Shown here one piece after another: positions 54,967 to 63,536 of a stretch of DNA of 64,000 nucleotides. The stretch comes from Candidatus Eisenbacteria bacterium. Its GTDB lineage: Bacteria > Eisenbacteria > RBG-16-71-46 > JACRLI01. The notes beneath the pieces were generated by a model. That model was given only the letters and a program-made list of their open reading frames with translations. It did not search any database and was not told where the DNA came from. The position numbers and the translations under genes were made by a program. The first letter of the stretch is position 1. Each line of letters begins with the position of its first letter. The stretch spans positions 1 through 64,000 of the forward strand of contig JACRLI010000015.1 in assembly GCA_016235265.1 (NCBI GenBank), read 5' to 3'.

Positions 54967-55959
54967 TCAGCTCAGTTCCACCTCGGAGGAGTCCCCGACG
55001 TTCAGCCGCTTGCGTCGGCCGCGCACCTGCGCCCGTTCGCCGATCACCGAGTCCTCGAGGAAGATGTCCTCCACGTGGGCGTTTTCGTTCACGATCGAAT
55101 TGCGCACCGAGCACCCCCGCAGCACCGCGCCCGAGGCCACGGTCACGTGCGGCCCCAGGATCGAGCCCTCCACCGTGGCATCCGGGGCGACGAACACCGG
55201 GGGCACCACGATCGAGCCCGGCAGGTGCGGCGCGGGGGCGCCGCGGTCCAGCAACTCGCGATTGGCCAGCAACAGCGTCTCCGGGGAGCCGCAGTCGAAC
55301 CACGCGTCCACCGGGAGCGGCAGCATCGTCTCGCCGCGCTCCAGCATGAGCTGCAGCGCGTCGGTCAGCTGGTACTCGCCGCGGGTGCGCACGTCGCGGC
55401 GGATCAGCTCATCCAGGCACTCGAACAGCAGCGCCGAATCCTTCAGGTAGTAGAAACCCACCAGCGCCAGGTTGCTGGCCGGCTTGTCGGGCTTCTCCGT
55501 GAGGCGCTTCACGCGCCCCTCCACCAGCTCCACGATCCCGTAGCGCCGCGGGTCGGCGACCTCCTTTACCCCCAGCATGCTGGGGGCGCCCGGCACCAGG
55601 CGCGACAGGTCGGCCCGGATGATGGTGTCGCCCAGGTCGATCAGCACCGGCCCGCCCGAGGCGGCCGCGCGCGCCAGGTACACCGCGTGGCCCAGGCCGC
55701 GCGGGTCCGGCTGCTCCACGAACTCGGTCTCGAGGTGCCCGTAGTGGCGCCGCACGTAGGTCTCGATGCGGTCACCCATGTGCCCCACGATGAGCACCAC
55801 CCGCCCCACGCCCAGCGCGGACAGGTCATCCAGGATATGAGCCAGGATGGGCTTGCCCGCGACGTTGATGAGCGCCTTGGGGACAGTATGCGTGTGGGGC
55901 CGGAGTCGGGTGCCCACGCCGGCCACCGGGATGATGGCGCGGACGTCGCTAAGTGGCAC
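54967..55959 (-). CDS. Sugar-phosphate nucleotidyltransferase with left-handed beta-helix tail
   Basis: 330 residues from GTG 55959 ([19 protein letters not shown]), with GGAG seven bases upstream, overlapping the PGI/PMI stop. NTP-transferase core: [16 protein letters not shown] with Lys in [33 protein letters not shown] (metal Asp), [16 protein letters not shown] and [13 protein letters not shown]. The C-terminal ~80 residues have hexapeptide-like turns ([20 protein letters not shown]). Resembles long-form glucose-1-phosphate thymidylyl/uridylyltransferases; the sugar and nucleotide cannot be fixed. Confidence 0.88.
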   Translation of the reverse strand: MPLSDVRAIIPVAGVGTRLRPHTHTVPKALINVAGKPILAHILDDLSALGVGRVVLIVGHMGDRIETYVRRHYGHLETEFVEQPDPRGLGHAVYLARAAASGGPVLIDLGDTIIRADLSRLVPGAPSMLGVKEVADPRRYGIVELVEGRVKRLTEKPDKPASNLALVGFYYLKDSALLFECLDELIRRDVRTRGEYQLTDALQLMLERGETMLPLPVDAWFDCGSPETLLLANRELLDRGAPAPHLPGSIVVPPVFVAPDATVEGSILGPHVTVASGAVLRGCSVRNSIVNENAHVEDIFLEDSVIGERAQVRGRRKRLNVGDSSEVELS

Positions 55960-57027
55960 GGATCTGCTCCAGCCGGCTCTTGAGGCCGTCAATCTTGGTT
56001 ACGGGCGTGGGATCCACTCCGTTCAGAAAGCTCAAGTATAAGCTGACCCAATCCCCCGTGACAACAAGGGAGAAGAGGCGTTCCAGCAGGCGTTCCCCGC
56101 GGCTTTCCACGGCGGCGACCCGGGCCCCCGCGGCCTCCGCCAGCGGCAGCACGTGCTCGAAACGGGCCCGGACGCGGGGATGCTCGCCGCGGTCGCGCAG
56201 CGCCACCACGGCGGTGGCGGCCAGCGGCCCCGCGGGGCACTCCCAGCCCACCACCTCGTTGTGGTTCTGCTCGGGCAGCGCCCCATGATGGGCCAGGGTG
56301 TTGGCATTCTCGTTGAGCTGCTGGCGCCAGCGCAGCGCCACCGGCTCCAGCTGCCGCTGCGCGGCGTAGATCACCGGGATCCGGCCATGCAGGCCGCGGG
56401 CCACGCGCTTGGCCAGGTTGGCGGCCTCGGGCACGTCGGGCCCGAGCTCCGCCGGCGCGGCCTCGAGGCGCCCGATGGCCGCGGCCACCTCCCGATCGCG
56501 GTTGCCCACCAGCCCCAGCTTCACGAACACCCCCAGCAGGGTGAAGAACGACCACGCCAGCGCGGCGCGCGCGGCGGGTACCCGGGCGGGTACGAGGCGC
56601 GCGGCACTCCGTCCTCGTTGGCCAGGTCAGCCAGGCGCCCCCCCGAGCACAGGGCCACGCGGGGCACCCCGCGGCGGCGCGCCTCCAGGTAGGCCGCCAG
56701 GGTCTCCTCGGTGTTTCCCGAATACGACGAGGCCACGAACAGACAGTCGGGCGTCACCCAGCCGGGCAGCGAGTAGTCGCGCACCACCGCCACCGGGAAT
56801 TCCAGCTCCTCCTCGAGGTAGCCGCGCAGCAGGTCGGCCGCGATCGCCGAGCCACCCATCCCCGAAACCGCCAGCGCGCGCGGCCGCGGGCGGGCGGTCC
56901 AGTCGAGCCCCGCGGCGGCCTCGTGGGCGTGGCGCGCATCCACGGCCAGCCCCGCGATGCGGCGGTGCATGGAGGCGGGATCCAGGACGGCGAGGTCCAG
57001 GGAGTCCAGGGATCGCGGCGCGCTCAT
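55949..57027 (-). pseudogene. Bifunctional phosphoglucose/phosphomannose isomerase, frameshifted
   Basis: ATG 57027 (GGAGGAAG upstream, overlapping ptsI by ATGA) encodes the SIS domain: ALAVSGMGGSAIAADLL, VVRDYSLPGWV, ASSYSGNTEETLAA, ending YPPGYPPRAP before it goes out of frame. The C-terminal PGI domain resumes in the -1 frame as AALAWSFFTLLGVFVKLGLVGN, with QNHNEVVGWECP and a C-terminal VSLYLSFLNGVDPTPV. The break is at about 56563-56572 in an alternating GC run; one extra base there restores a ~359-residue protein of normal family size. Either a real mutation or a sequencing/assembly error. The enzyme would link glucose-6-P, mannose-6-P and fructose-6-P next to the PTS. Confidence 0.85.
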
Positions 57028-58805
57028 GTAGTCTTCCTCCCGGGGACGGTGCCCCAGCTCAGGATCTCGGTGGCCTGCGGCAGCCGTTCGGTGAGGAAGG
57101 CGCGCACCTGGGAGGCCGACTCCAGGCGCACCGCGTCCTCCATCCACTCGTGCGCCTCCTCGTAGGCGATGGAGCGCAGGATGCTCTTGATGCTGGGAAG
57201 CCCGAAGGGGCTGGTGGAGATCTTGTCCACGCCCAGGCCCACCAGCGCCACGCACGCCAGCGGGTCATTGGACATTTCGCCGCACACCGAGATCGGGAAG
57301 CCCCGGCGGTGGCCCGCCTGCACCGTCAGCCGGATGGCGCGCAACACGGCGACATCCAGCGGCTCATACAGCTTCGAGGCGCGCTCGTTGCCGCGGTCCA
57401 CCGCCAGCGTGAACTGGAGCAGGTCATTGGAGCCGATGCTGAAGAAGTCGCTGTGGCGCGCCAGGTGATCGGCCATCAGGACCGCCGCGGGGGTCTCCAC
57501 CATGATCCCCAGCGGCACGTCCGCGGCGAACGCGTGGCCCTCGCGGGTGAGCTCCTCCATGACCTGCCGGCACAGCTCGCGGGTGCGGAGCACCTCCCCC
57601 ACCTGCGTGACCATGGGGATCATGATCTGGAGCTGCCCGAACGCGCTGGCGCGGTAGATGGCCCGCAGCTGCACCCGGAAGATATCCTCGTGGGCCAGCG
57701 AGTATCGGATGCCGCGCCAGCCCCGGAAGGGATTCTCCTCGGGCGTGGCGCCCATGTACGACGCCACCTTGTCCCCGCCCACGTCGATGGTGCGCACCAC
57801 CACCGGGTCGGGCGCCACCGCCTCGGCCACCCTGCGGTAGGCCCGGAGCTGGTCCTCCTCGGAAGGCAGCGAGGCGTGGTCGAGGTAGAAGAACTCGGTG
57901 CGGTACAGGCCCACGCCCTCGGCGCCGCGGGCCCGCAGCTCGCCGGCCTCGTCCGGGGTCTCGATGTTGGCCATCACCGCGATGCGGCGGCCGTCCATGG
58001 TGACCGCGGGCAGCCTGCGGGTCGCCTCCAGCCGCTGTTCGAACTCCTCGAACTCGCGCTTCTTGCGCCGGTAGCGCTCCAGCGTCGCCTCGTCCGGGTT
58101 CAGCTCGAGGCGGCCCTCATTGCCGTCCAGCACCAGGGTGTCGCCGTCCCGCACGGCGCGGCAGATCCCCGGCACGCACACCACCGCGGGGATGCCGCGC
58201 GAGCGCGCCACGATCACCGAGTGCGAGGTGCGTCCCCCCGACTCCAGCGCGAAGCCCAGCACCTGGCCGGGCCGCATCAGCACCGTCTCACTGGGCGGCA
58301 CGTCGCGCGCCACCAGCACCACCGGCTCGCTCAGGTCGCGCAGCCCCGGCGCACTCCGCGCCAGCAGGTGGTGGAGCACCCGGCGCTCCACGTCCATCAC
58401 GTCGGTGGCCCGCTCGCGCATGTATTCATTGGCCACGTTCTCGAGGTGATGGCGCGCGGAGGCGAGCACCTTCTTGAACAGGAATGCGGCGTTCTTGTGC
58501 TCCCGCCGGATGTCCTCCACGGTGGCGTCGCGGACCATGACGTCGGTGAGCAGCAGCAGCTGCGCGTCGAGCACCTGCGCCGCCTCCTCGCCCATCTCGC
58601 TCGAGTAGGCGTCCCGTATCTCGCCCAGCTCGCGCCCGGCCTCGAGCAGGGCCGCCTCGAAGCGCTGCACCTCCGCCTCGACGCTCTCCGCCGGAATGCT
58701 GCGCTCCGGCACGCGCATGTCGTCCCAGGAGAGCGTCAACACGGTGCCGATGGCGATGCCCGGTGACGCCGCCACCCCCTCGAATGTCGCGGATCTTGGG
58801 CTCAT
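57024..58805 (-). CDS. ptsI: Phosphoenolpyruvate-protein phosphotransferase (PTS enzyme I)
   Basis: Transfers phosphate from PEP to HPr. 593 residues. N-terminal HPr-binding/swivel part with phospho-His195 in GGRTSHSVIVARS, EGVGLYRTEFFYLD, the PEP-binding barrel with MIPMVTQVGE, GIMVETPAAVLMAD, FFSIGSNDLLQFTLAVDRGN and the catalytic Cys in SVCGEMSND. Three bases after ptsH; its stop overlaps the PGI/PMI start. Confidence 0.97.
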   Translation of the reverse strand: MSPRSATFEGVAASPGIAIGTVLTLSWDDMRVPERSIPAESVEAEVQRFEAALLEAGRELGEIRDAYSSEMGEEAAQVLDAQLLLLTDVMVRDATVEDIRREHKNAAFLFKKVLASARHHLENVANEYMRERATDVMDVERRVLHHLLARSAPGLRDLSEPVVLVARDVPPSETVLMRPGQVLGFALESGGRTSHSVIVARSRGIPAVVCVPGICRAVRDGDTLVLDGNEGRLELNPDEATLERYRRKKREFEEFEQRLEATRRLPAVTMDGRRIAVMANIETPDEAGELRARGAEGVGLYRTEFFYLDHASLPSEEDQLRAYRRVAEAVAPDPVVVRTIDVGGDKVASYMGATPEENPFRGWRGIRYSLAHEDIFRVQLRAIYRASAFGQLQIMIPMVTQVGEVLRTRELCRQVMEELTREGHAFAADVPLGIMVETPAAVLMADHLARHSDFFSIGSNDLLQFTLAVDRGNERASKLYEPLDVAVLRAIRLTVQAGHRRGFPISVCGEMSNDPLACVALVGLGVDKISTSPFGLPSIKSILRSIAYEEAHEWMEDAVRLESASQVRAFLTERLPQATEILSWGTVPGRKTT

Positions 58806-58808
58806 GGC

Positions 58809-59075
58809 TCAGCGCTCCCCGAACTTGCTCTTCACCAGCTCCACCAGCGCGGCGACCGCCTCGCGCTCATCCTCCCCCTCGGCCTGGATGTTCAGGACGG
58901 TCCCCTGGTAGGCGGCGAGCATCATCACGCCCAGGATGCTCTTGCCGTTGATCTGCTGCCCGTCCTTGGTCACGAACACCTCGGACTTGAACCGGGTCGC
59001 GGTGCGCGTGAACAGCGCCGCGGGACGCGCGTGCAGACCCAGCTCGTTTTCGATGGTGACATCTTCAGAATACAC
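58809..59075 (-). CDS. ptsH: PTS phosphocarrier protein HPr
   Basis: 88 residues. Phospho-His15 in ELGLHARPAALF and regulatory Ser46 in NGKSILGVMML are both present, so it can be phosphorylated by enzyme I and by HPr kinase, whose gene starts this operon. It overlaps the EIID gene end by 11 bases. Confidence 0.97.
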   Translation of the reverse strand: MYSEDVTIENELGLHARPAALFTRTATRFKSEVFVTKDGQQINGKSILGVMMLAAYQGTVLNIQAEGEDEREAVAALVELVKSKFGER

Positions 59076-59805
59076 GTGGCATCCCGCGGTTCAGGAACAC
59101 GGCCGCGGCCAGCAGCCCCAGCGCCAGCAGCGTGCCGGCGCGCGGCTTCCAGCGCAACACGACCAGGGAAACAGCGAACGAAACCAGCAGACATCCCACA
59201 CCCTCGGGGTCCCACCCGGGGCCGCGCGCGGCCGCCGCCACCGCCAGGAACCCGGTCAGGGCGAGTCCCAGCCGGCGCACCCGCTCGGCCCGGGCCGTCA
59301 GGACCCTCAGGCAGCCCGCCGGGGACGCGCCCCCGGCCCCCGCGCGCCACAGCGTGGCGCGCAGCGCCAGCTGGGGCAGCCCGTAGGCGGCCACCAGCAC
59401 CGCCGCGCCGGCCGCCGCCGACTGCGTCCACCACGCCAGCCCGGCGCCCAGAAGCCCGGCCGCCGGACGCAACAGATACCACACCAGGCGGTCGCCGGTG
59501 GCGGCAAACGAAGTGGCCAGGAATCCCCGCGCCCGCAGGAATTCCTCCATCGCCGGGTCCGGCCCCGGCGGCGCGACTACTCCCGCGACAGGCGCTCCAT
59601 CCGGAGCGCGCCCGGGCGGGTCCAGCCGGCGCAGGTAGGGCAGCACGAAGCAGCTGGTCACCGGGTTGGTGTTGAACGGCTCCAGCAGCCGGACCGGCCC
59701 CACGCGGGTGCCGGGGGCCAGCCGCCGGTACAGCGAGGCAAAGCCCAGGTTCTGCTTGTGCGCGTAGCTCCAGGCCGCCTGCAGGAAGAACGTCCGCCAC
59801 CACAC
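59065..59805 (-). CDS. PTS mannose/fructose/sorbose-family IID component
   Basis: 246 residues from GTG 59805, two bases after the EIIC stop. The N-terminal VWWRTFFLQAAWSYAHKQN matches the family start (xxFWRxFFxQxxWNYExMQ), followed by FASLYRRLAPG and EPFNTNPVTSCFVLPYL. A large soluble region and C-terminal hydrophobic helices (LGLALTGFLAVAAAA; GCLLVSFAVSLVVL) follow. Somewhat shorter than typical IID (~270-285). Membrane partner of EIIC. Confidence 0.82.
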   Translation of the reverse strand: MWWRTFFLQAAWSYAHKQNLGFASLYRRLAPGTRVGPVRLLEPFNTNPVTSCFVLPYLRRLDPPGRAPDGAPVAGVVAPPGPDPAMEEFLRARGFLATSFAATGDRLVWYLLRPAAGLLGAGLAWWTQSAAAGAAVLVAAYGLPQLALRATLWRAGAGGASPAGCLRVLTARAERVRRLGLALTGFLAVAAAARGPGWDPEGVGCLLVSFAVSLVVLRWKPRAGTLLALGLLAAAVFLNRGMPRVF

Positions 59806-59807
59806 GG

Positions 59808-60530
59808 CTACAGCGCTCCCGCCAGCTTGAGCCCCGCGGCGAGCGCCGCCCCCCCGGCGGCCCAGATCCAGTCGCGCCGCGCGCCCCCGCCGAAAGCCAG
59901 CGCCGCCGCCGCCAGTCCCAGGCCCCACGCCAGGGCCGGCAGCGCCCCGCCCGCCCCGCCCCGCGCGGGAATCCAGGCCAGCAGCGCGCCCGCGCCCCAC
60001 GTCCCGGCCGCACCGGCCGCCAGCACCCAGGTGCCGGAAAGCCCCGCGGTGCACAGCCAGCCCAAGCGCTGGGCGGAATCCACGCGGCGGGCGCATTCCC
60101 GATCCGAAGGCGCCGCCAGCGCCCAGCCGGTCCAGCGGGAGTTCCAGCGGCGGTTCCAGGCGGCCGGCCACGCCCCCAGCCAGCCGACGACGAGCGCCAC
60201 CGCGGCGCCGGCCACGGCGGCCCGCAGCCAGCCTTCGCCGGGCGCCACGGCCGAGGCGGCCAGCACCCCCGCCAGCGTGCCGCCGGAGACATCCGGGTTG
60301 GGCCGGCTGCCCACGGGCACGGCCCCGTTCCACGCCAGTTGCGCCACCAGGCCCACCAGCAGGCCGATGCGCGGTTCGCCGGTCAGGGCACCCGCGAGCG
60401 CCCCCGCCACCAGCGGCTGCGACAGCATCCACTGCGGGCCCGCCACCTGGTCGGCGCCCAGGAGCGCGCCCAGGGCGAAGAACTCCGCCCCCAGCAGGGC
60501 GGGGTTCCCGAGCGGGCCGGCCGGGCTCAC
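59808..60530 (-). CDS. PTS mannose/fructose/sorbose-family IIC component
   Basis: 240 residues from GTG 60530, overlapping the GH57 stop by GTGA. Highly hydrophobic, about seven helices. [20 protein letters not shown] and GEPRIGLLVGLVAQLAWNG-type segments, followed by PVGSRPNPDVSGGTLAG, are the diagnostic IIC motifs (Q-P-L, G..P.D...G). Forms the membrane channel with IID. Confidence 0.85.
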   Translation of the reverse strand: MSPAGPLGNPALLGAEFFALGALLGADQVAGPQWMLSQPLVAGALAGALTGEPRIGLLVGLVAQLAWNGAVPVGSRPNPDVSGGTLAGVLAASAVAPGEGWLRAAVAGAAVALVVGWLGAWPAAWNRRWNSRWTGWALAAPSDRECARRVDSAQRLGWLCTAGLSGTWVLAAGAAGTWGAGALLAWIPARGGAGGALPALAWGLGLAAAALAFGGGARRDWIWAAGGAALAAGLKLAGAL

Positions 60531-62671
60531 GCGGAATCGCCTCGCGCGGCCGCCGCGGCCGGCGCGGCCGCCGCGTGCCCGTGGCGCGGCTCGACGCGCA
60601 GCTCCAGGCTCTCCCCGGCGGCGAGGCGGTGGGGCCACAGGAACAGCACGCAGGTGCCCTGGTACACGCGTTCGAAGCCGGCTTCCGAGTACGACACGGT
60701 CTCCACCGGGAACGTCCACGCCCCGGCCGCGGGCTCCACCGTCGTCTCCACCGCCAGGTCCAGCCACTCGTCCGCGGCGCGCACGCGCCGCACCCCCGCC
60801 AGTCCGCGCACCGCGCCCATGCGCTCGCGGCCGCCGGCCTCGAAGAAGTCGGCCCACCGGTCGTCCGCCTCCCCGGTCAGGAAGGTGAGGTTCCACTCCA
60901 CGCCGAAGCGCGCATCGATGGGCACCCCCCCGACGTGGCTCACCACGATGCGCACCTCGAAGCCTGGATCGTCCTCCCGCAGCGTGATGCGCTTGACGAT
61001 CTCGAGCTCCGTGGCGCGGGCCGGCCCGGCCCACGCCCGGCGGCGCAGCTCCATCGAGACCTTGCCGCGGTCCCAGTCCAGCTCGGCGGCGTACGGGAGA
61101 CCCGCGAATTCGCCCCACTCCTCGTGCGCGGAGCGCGCGAAATCCTCGCGCGAGGTTTCCGGCGCGAGGATGTGGTCCTGCAGCGACGCCCGCGGCAGGC
61201 GGTCGGCTACCAGCAGCCTCTCGAGATCGGGCTCCTTGGCCGTGGCCGAAGTCTCCAGGCTCACGCTGCCGCCCTGCGAGGCGCCATACACCGCCCCGGC
61301 GACCTTGTGGTGGTAGGCCTCGGCGCGGCGCGCCAGGGTGTTGCCCAGGTCGTGCCCGGTGCGCGCGTCGGCCCACTCGAACAGCATGCCGCCCATGTCC
61401 GGCGCGACTCCCAGGCTCACGTGCGCGTTGCGCAGCACCCAGGCCCGCCCCTCCTCGTTGTAGAGATCCACCTCGCGGGCGGAGAGCGCCAGGCCGCGGG
61501 CCTGGTCCAGCGCCGTCTCGGCCTGCTGCAGCCTGCGGTGCACGGCGTCGCGCAGGTGCGGCAGGTACAGTCCCCCGAAGACGCCGTGCCAGTAGGCGCA
61601 GTTGCACTGCGCCTGCCACAGCGGGTCCAGCGCGGCCTCGCGCCGGCCGTCGGGCAGCTCATGGATGCGCCGCGAGAGGTCCAGCGCGCGCTTGTGCATG
61701 CGGTTGCTCTCGGGATACTTCGACAGGAAATTGCGCCAGAAGCCGCCGCGCAGGAAGCCCTCCACCCCCGGCACGCCCGCGGTGCGCCGCTTCACCTCCG
61801 CCAGCTCGGACTGCGCCGCGGTGGGCAGGGCCCACTCGGTGAGCTCGGTGTAGGAGGCGGTGGGCAGGTACACCAGCCCCCGCGGGGGGTGAGCGGCCAT
61901 CCATCTGGAGGGCGTGGTCACTTCGAGCCACTCCCGCTGCTCCGAGAGGAGTTCCAGGAAGCGGCGCAGCCAGCCTTCCTCGAACACCGACTTGTGGGTG
62001 CCGGGCCACACCCCGAACTTCTCGCCGTCGTCGCCCAGGACCGCCACGCGCTCGCCGCTGTCGTCGGCCCAGTCGCGCAGGAACGCAAGGGTCTCCTCCG
62101 GGGGATGGAACGGGATCAGGTAGCGGAGCTCCTTGAGGATCGGGAACACCCCCACCGAGCCGCCGCCTTCCTCGGTGCGGAAGCAGCCGGCCAGGTCGCG
62201 GTGCGGCACACCCGCGGCGTGGAAGTGCTCGTCGTCCACCAGCACCGCGCGCACGCCGGCCTCCGCCAGCGGCGCGGGCAGCCCCGGCTCCCACACCCGC
62301 TCGGTGAGCCACAGCGTCTCGGGCCGGGCGCCGAAGCGCGATTCCAGGAACGCGCTCAGCTTGCGCACCTGCCCCACCTTGTCCGCGTCGGGGATGGCGG
62401 CCAGGATCGGCTCGTAGTAGCCGCCCGTGAGCAGCTCCAGCTGCCCCGCCGAGACCATCGCCGCCACGCGCCCGAGGTACTCCGGGTGGTGCGCCCCGAG
62501 CCAGTCCCACAGGATCCCGGAGTTGTGCAGGCTCAGCGGCACGTGGGGGAATTCGGCCCAGGTGTCGAGCACCGGGAGGTACGAGCGCCGGGTGCACTCC
62601 TCGAACACATGGTCGAAGTTGCCCACGGGCTGATGATTGTGCAGGGCCAGGATGAGGGAGACGCGTTTCAC
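60527..62671 (-). CDS. GH57 family alpha-glucanotransferase/amylase with DUF1925-1926-like C-terminal domains
   Basis: 714 residues. GH57 conserved regions: HNHQPVGN at 11-18, GGYYEPIL near 83-90, WLTERVWEP with nucleophile Glu124, and AVLGDDGEKFG with catalytic Asp near 215, positions almost the same as in the Thermococcus litoralis 4-alpha-glucanotransferase (Glu123/Asp214). The C-terminal half is beta-rich (LRNAHVSLGVAPDMGGMLFEW, FGVEWNLTFLTG). No signal peptide, so cytoplasmic: likely acts on glycogen or maltodextrins. Translationally coupled to EIIB (ATGA) and EIIC (GTGA) inside the PTS operon, an uncommon position. Confidence 0.93.
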   Translation of the reverse strand: MKRVSLILALHNHQPVGNFDHVFEECTRRSYLPVLDTWAEFPHVPLSLHNSGILWDWLGAHHPEYLGRVAAMVSAGQLELLTGGYYEPILAAIPDADKVGQVRKLSAFLESRFGARPETLWLTERVWEPGLPAPLAEAGVRAVLVDDEHFHAAGVPHRDLAGCFRTEEGGGSVGVFPILKELRYLIPFHPPEETLAFLRDWADDSGERVAVLGDDGEKFGVWPGTHKSVFEEGWLRRFLELLSEQREWLEVTTPSRWMAAHPPRGLVYLPTASYTELTEWALPTAAQSELAEVKRRTAGVPGVEGFLRGGFWRNFLSKYPESNRMHKRALDLSRRIHELPDGRREAALDPLWQAQCNCAYWHGVFGGLYLPHLRDAVHRRLQQAETALDQARGLALSAREVDLYNEEGRAWVLRNAHVSLGVAPDMGGMLFEWADARTGHDLGNTLARRAEAYHHKVAGAVYGASQGGSVSLETSATAKEPDLERLLVADRLPRASLQDHILAPETSREDFARSAHEEWGEFAGLPYAAELDWDRGKVSMELRRRAWAGPARATELEIVKRITLREDDPGFEVRIVVSHVGGVPIDARFGVEWNLTFLTGEADDRWADFFEAGGRERMGAVRGLAGVRRVRAADEWLDLAVETTVEPAAGAWTFPVETVSYSEAGFERVYQGTCVLFLWPHRLAAGESLELRVEPRHGHAAAAPAAAAARGDSA

Positions 62672-63147
62672 AGTCCCGCCTTGAGGAGAAGGGTCAATAC
62701 TTCGTGCTCCGGGTTGCCCGGCACGTCCTGCGCGGCCAGGTGGCAGCCCGCGGCCGCCGCCTCCCGCAGTGCGGCGGCCTCGCCGGGATCCGCGTGGAAG
62801 TAGTCGAGGATGCGCACCCGGCCCGGCGCGGCGTGCAGCCCGCCCACGTTCACCCGGGGCAGGTCCGCGCCCGCGCGCACCGCGCGCAGCAGCTCCGCGG
62901 GGCCGCGGAGAAGCAGGAACGCGCCGTCCGATTCCGCGGGGGGCAGCGCCACGGCCTCCAGCAGCGGAACCACGCGCACCTCCACCCCGGGGGGCGCGGA
63001 TGCCTCGGCCAGCTCGCGGCCCAGGTCGGAGGCGGACAGGGAGTCGTCACCGATCACGATGGCGCGCGGTTTCAGCCTTCCCGCCCAGCCGACCGCCACC
63101 TGTCCGTGGAGCAGGCGGTCATCCAGCCGGACGAGGATCCACGGCAT
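62668..63147 (-). CDS. PTS mannose/fructose/sorbose-family IIB component
   Basis: 159 residues. Signature ILVRLDDRLLHGQVAVGW with phospho-His14, then PRAIVIGDDSLS and PRVNVGGLH (family NxGG/NxGxxH-like loop). Receives phosphate from EIIA and gives it to the sugar in EIIC/EIID. Overlaps the EIIA end by 29 bases. Confidence 0.93.
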   Translation of the reverse strand: MPWILVRLDDRLLHGQVAVGWAGRLKPRAIVIGDDSLSASDLGRELAEASAPPGVEVRVVPLLEAVALPPAESDGAFLLLRGPAELLRAVRAGADLPRVNVGGLHAAPGRVRILDYFHADPGEAAALREAAAAGCHLAAQDVPGNPEHEVLTLLLKAGL

Positions 63148-63535
63148 CGCCGCCCTCCGGGAACACCCGCACTCCCGCGCGGGCGCGGTCCACGAGCAGC
63201 TCGAGAATGCGCGCCGGCTCGGCCGTGTCGCGGTTCTGGAAGAAGTTGACCAGCATCGGCACGCTCACGCCGGTGACCAGCCGCCACTCCGGGCGGCCTT
63301 CGACCACCATGCGCGCGGCCTGGGAGCAGGAGCCCCCGAGCAGGTCGGCGAAGATGAACAGCGGGCCCGGGCCCATGGCACCGGCGGCTTCCCGGATGCG
63401 CTCCACCAGGTCGGGCAGGTTGCAGTCCCGGTTGGAGAGCGCCCGCACCCCCGGCTGCGGCCCGGTCAGCGACTCGACGGTCTCCAGCAGGGCCCGTGCG
63501 AGGTCGCCGTGGGCCACGATCAGCGCCTGGACCAT
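63119..63535 (-). CDS. PTS mannose/fructose/sorbose-family IIA component
   Basis: 138 residues. ALIVAHGDLARALLETVE with phospho-His9 is the EIIA-Man pattern, followed by LFIFADLLGGSCSQAA (D-L-x-G-G-S) and VTGVSVPMLVNFF. One base after the hprK stop. Confidence 0.95.
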   Translation of the reverse strand: MVQALIVAHGDLARALLETVESLTGPQPGVRALSNRDCNLPDLVERIREAAGAMGPGPLFIFADLLGGSCSQAARMVVEGRPEWRLVTGVSVPMLVNFFQNRDTAEPARILELLVDRARAGVRVFPEGGDAVDPRPAG

Positions 63536-63536
63536 C

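Noticed and set aside
56530..56580. Two independent genes instead of a frameshifted PGI/PMI
   Set aside because: The downstream frame has no good start or ribosome site of its own, and the join falls in the middle of a conserved helix.
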